Shown: piece by piece, positions 62,264 to 64,000 of the stretch
Layout: each line of letters opens with the position of its first letter
How positions within the stretch are numbered: the stretch's first letter is position 1
Assembly: GCF_022627575.1 (NCBI RefSeq)
Contig: NZ_JADEYQ010000011.1
Span: 1-64,000 of the forward strand
DNA from: Sphingobacterium rhinopitheci
Lineage (GTDB): Bacteria > Bacteroidota > Bacteroidia > Sphingobacteriales > Sphingobacteriaceae
Direction of reading: 5' to 3'
DNA: 64,000 bases
Position numbers and translations under genes: made by a program
Notes under the pieces: model-generated
The model's database searches: none
What the model was told of the DNA's origin: nothing
What the model saw: the letters and a program-made list of their open reading frames with translations, nothing else

Positions 62264-63304
62264 TTAACGCTTAAAAGCATTCCAACCTTGAGCTTTTATC
62301 TCATGTACATGACCAGATTTAGAAATCATCTCTTTACCCGCATTTTGTTCGGTTATATAACCTATTACAGAAATATCCAATTGACCTTTTATTTTATCAT
62401 AATCAGATTGTGGAACGGTAAATAACAATTCATAATCTTCACCACCACTCAACGCACAAACAGTAGGATCCAATCCAAAATCACGCGCTGTTTCATATGT
62501 CATAGGGTCAATAGGAATTTTCTCCTCATACAATTTACAACCTACATTAGAAGCATTACACAAGTGTAAAATCTCCGATGCTAAGCCATCAGAAACATCA
62601 ATCATAGCATTTGGCTTAATACCAAGATGTTCTAATAATTCCACTACATCTTTACGCGCTTCAGGCTTTAATTGACGTTCTACTATATAATCTTTACCTT
62701 CTAGATCAGGCTGAATATTAGGATTTTCTAAGAAAATATTTTTTTCTCTTTCTAGCAATTGTAAACCTACATAAGCACCACCCAAATCACCTGAAACGCA
62801 TAATAAATCACCTTCTTTAGCGCCAGAACGGTAAGCTACCTTATCTTCGTCTGCATAACCGATACTTGTAATAGATAAAACTAATCCCTGGGCAGAAGCA
62901 GAAGTATCACCACCAATTAGATCGACACCAAACTTTTTGCAAGCTATCAAAGCGCCTTCATAGATCTCTTCAACAGCTTCTAGTGGAAATTTTGAAGACA
63001 AACCTATAGAAAAAGTTATTTGCGAAGCAATACCGTTCATGGCATAGATATCCGATAAATTTACCTGTACTGCTTTGTATCCTAAATGCTTAAGAGGAAC
63101 ATAGCGCAAATCAAAATGTATACCTTCTAGCAGTAAATCAGTAGATATTAAAGTTTTCTTATTCGCAAAATCCAATACTGCGGCATCATCCCCAATTCCT
63201 TTAATTGTAGAAGATTGCGTTAACTCTACAGCTTGTGTTAAATGCTGGATTAACCCAAATTCACCTAACTCATTCAAAGATGTTTTATCTGTATTTTCAA
63301 ACAT
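62264..63304 (-). CDS. thiL: Thiamine-monophosphate kinase
   Basis: ThiL converts thiamine monophosphate to the diphosphate cofactor. The 346-residue protein opens ELGEFGLIQHL, with GIGDDAAVLDF, STDLLLEGIHFDL, the LIGGDTSAS loop and the VSGDLGGAYVGLQLL segment, all typical. It has a TAAATTTG box at 63353-63360 on the minus strand, about 50 bp before the ATG. No other thiamine-synthesis gene is next to it. Confidence 0.96.
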   Translation of the reverse strand: MFENTDKTSLNELGEFGLIQHLTQAVELTQSSTIKGIGDDAAVLDFANKKTLISTDLLLEGIHFDLRYVPLKHLGYKAVQVNLSDIYAMNGIASQITFSIGLSSKFPLEAVEEIYEGALIACKKFGVDLIGGDTSASAQGLVLSITSIGYADEDKVAYRSGAKEGDLLCVSGDLGGAYVGLQLLEREKNIFLENPNIQPDLEGKDYIVERQLKPEARKDVVELLEHLGIKPNAMIDVSDGLASEILHLCNASNVGCKLYEEKIPIDPMTYETARDFGLDPTVCALSGGEDYELLFTVPQSDYDKIKGQLDISVIGYITEQNAGKEMISKSGHVHEIKAQGWNAFKR

Positions 63305-63894
63305 ATTTATAATTTTTATCTATATAAAACTTGCAGATTACAATTTAATTTGCAAATTTAGGTAAAGCAAAATTGAGGCCTTAATAAACTTTGTATTTAA
63401 ATTGTAATAAACAATGATCAGCAAAATAGTAGATTACCTTCAATTTTGTAATTAAATTTAGAAAAGCATCGAACCTAATTACCATCAAAAAATAATAGTA
63501 TTTGAACGATTATTAGCTCTTTAATAGCTTTTCAATTTGAATTAATTATAAAAAGTGATTTTATCAATTATCCTTATAGTTAATTCCAAAAAGATATCAG
63601 ACTAGAATCACATTTTCTTGACCTACCTTAATTTTGCCTAAAAACAAGGTTACAAATTTCATTATTATATTGTTAATTTTACATTGACGAAAATAAAAGT
63701 TATATTATCAAAATTGTAAAATTATTATCAATATTGTTAATTTAATAATACCATTAACAATTAGTTAACACCTAAAAAAATCCAACCTAAAACCCTATTT
63801 AATTACTAGGTAATAGTATTAAAAAGGATAAATTTTGCACGTATGACATAACGTCATGCGTGCAAATATCGTTTTAACAATTAATTAAAAAATA
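63305..63894. other. 590-bp AT-rich spacer between nadA and thiL
   Basis: No coding frame is convincing. The thiL promoter box TAAATTTG lies at 63353-63360 (minus). A 13-bp direct repeat ATATTGTTAATTT occurs at 63667-63679 and 63731-63743. A hairpin is at 63834-63866. The rest is plain AT-rich sequence, with many short A and T runs. Confidence 0.5.
63834..63866. repeat. 14-bp inverted repeat 3' of nadA
   Basis: TTTGCACGTATGAC (63834-63847) pairs with GTCATGCGTGCAAA (63853-63866), with one G-T pair if transcribed from the plus strand and a C-A mismatch from the minus strand; loop of five. It follows nadA by about 29 bp and may end its transcript, though no T tract is adjacent. Confidence 0.5.
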
Positions 63895-64000
63895 TTATAA
63901 CCCTAATTTTGCTGAAATATCCAACATTCTTTCAATAGGTTTTTGCGCCCTAGCAATTACATCTTCAGGAAGCGTAATTTCGGGCAAATCATATTTCAAA
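63895..64000 (-). CDS. nadA: Quinolinate synthase, C-terminal fragment
   Basis: The last 34 codons of a minus-strand gene that runs off the right edge. The product ends LKYDLPEITLPEDVIARAQK and then PIERMLDISAKLGL, the C-terminus I recognise for Bacteroidota NadA, an iron-sulfur enzyme that makes quinolinate for NAD. The iron-sulfur cysteines lie outside the window, so the identification rests on this short end. With nadD in the window, it belongs to the NAD pathway. Confidence 0.7.
   Translation of the reverse strand, partial: LKYDLPEITLPEDVIARAQKPIERMLDISAKLGL

Noticed and set aside
1-64000. Mobile elements, CRISPR arrays, phage genes, tRNAs
   Set aside because: I looked for transposase and integrase motifs, regularly spaced repeats and cloverleaf-like sequences with a CCA end, and saw none.

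Overview
This window is an AT-rich, gene-dense stretch of core chromosome from a member of the Bacteroidota, most likely family Sphingobacteriaceae (Sphingobacterium or a close relative). The evidence is a SusC/SusD pair, a gliding-type lipoprotein GldH, the futalosine menaquinone enzyme MqnD, a Bacteroidota-only ribosomal-cluster protein (DUF4295), a SecA with the extra length usual in this phylum, near absence of Shine-Dalgarno sequences, and repeated use of the phylum's promoter signature (TTG or TTTG, 19-21 bp, then TAnnTTTG). I see no phage, transposase, CRISPR array, plasmid gene or complete RNA gene.

Layout. 1-360 looks like the minus-strand leader of an rRNA operon whose 16S gene lies just outside the left edge. 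517-10743 holds a TRIC-type channel, murF, a secreted SMP-30-like propeller, an acyl-ACP thioesterase/LOG pair, a PadR-PspC-outer-membrane-barrel operon, vanZ with a missed 42-residue lipoprotein, and comF. 10779-17145 holds rlmN, an amidase, rimO, ftsY, the ribosomal cluster bL28-bL33-DUF4295, and recO. 17213-25154 holds small envelope proteins, a cold-shock protein, truC, gcvT, glutamate-type dehydrogenase, rhodanese and an M28 peptidase. 25151-31178 is a co-directional run secA-SPOR-M20 amidohydrolase-degenerate thiamine pyrophosphokinase-GNAT. 31303-33789 holds mqnD, surE and csbD. 34078-39186 is a susC/susD pair without enzymes or regulator. 39315-46457 holds yicC-gmk-nadD, a GH20 hexosaminidase, two DedA paralogues and dnaN. 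46582-50623 is the operon holB-ricT-gldH-lpxK. 50719-54906 holds a small secreted protein, dnaA with DnaA-box-like sites upstream, and dxs. 55049-62160 holds scpA and a leucine/isovalerate degradation cluster (acyl-CoA dehydrogenase, HMG-CoA lyase, enoyl-CoA hydratase, carboxylase beta subunit, acetoacetyl-CoA synthetase). 62264-64000 holds thiL and the 3' end of nadA.

I found no convincing new multi-gene system. The observations most worth following are: a set of genes whose start codon sits only 3-4 nt after a TAnnTTTG box, implying leaderless mRNAs and correcting two gene starts; a PadR gene whose own promoter is flanked by two TAGTACT(A) palindromic sites and which heads an envelope operon; a hydrophobic, stop-interrupted reading frame just upstream of surE that looks like a decayed membrane-protein gene; a thiamine-pyrophosphokinase homologue lacking its metal-binding motif; and a leucine cluster whose acyl-CoA dehydrogenase has its catalytic glutamate in the short-chain rather than the isovaleryl position and which lacks the carboxylase alpha subunit.
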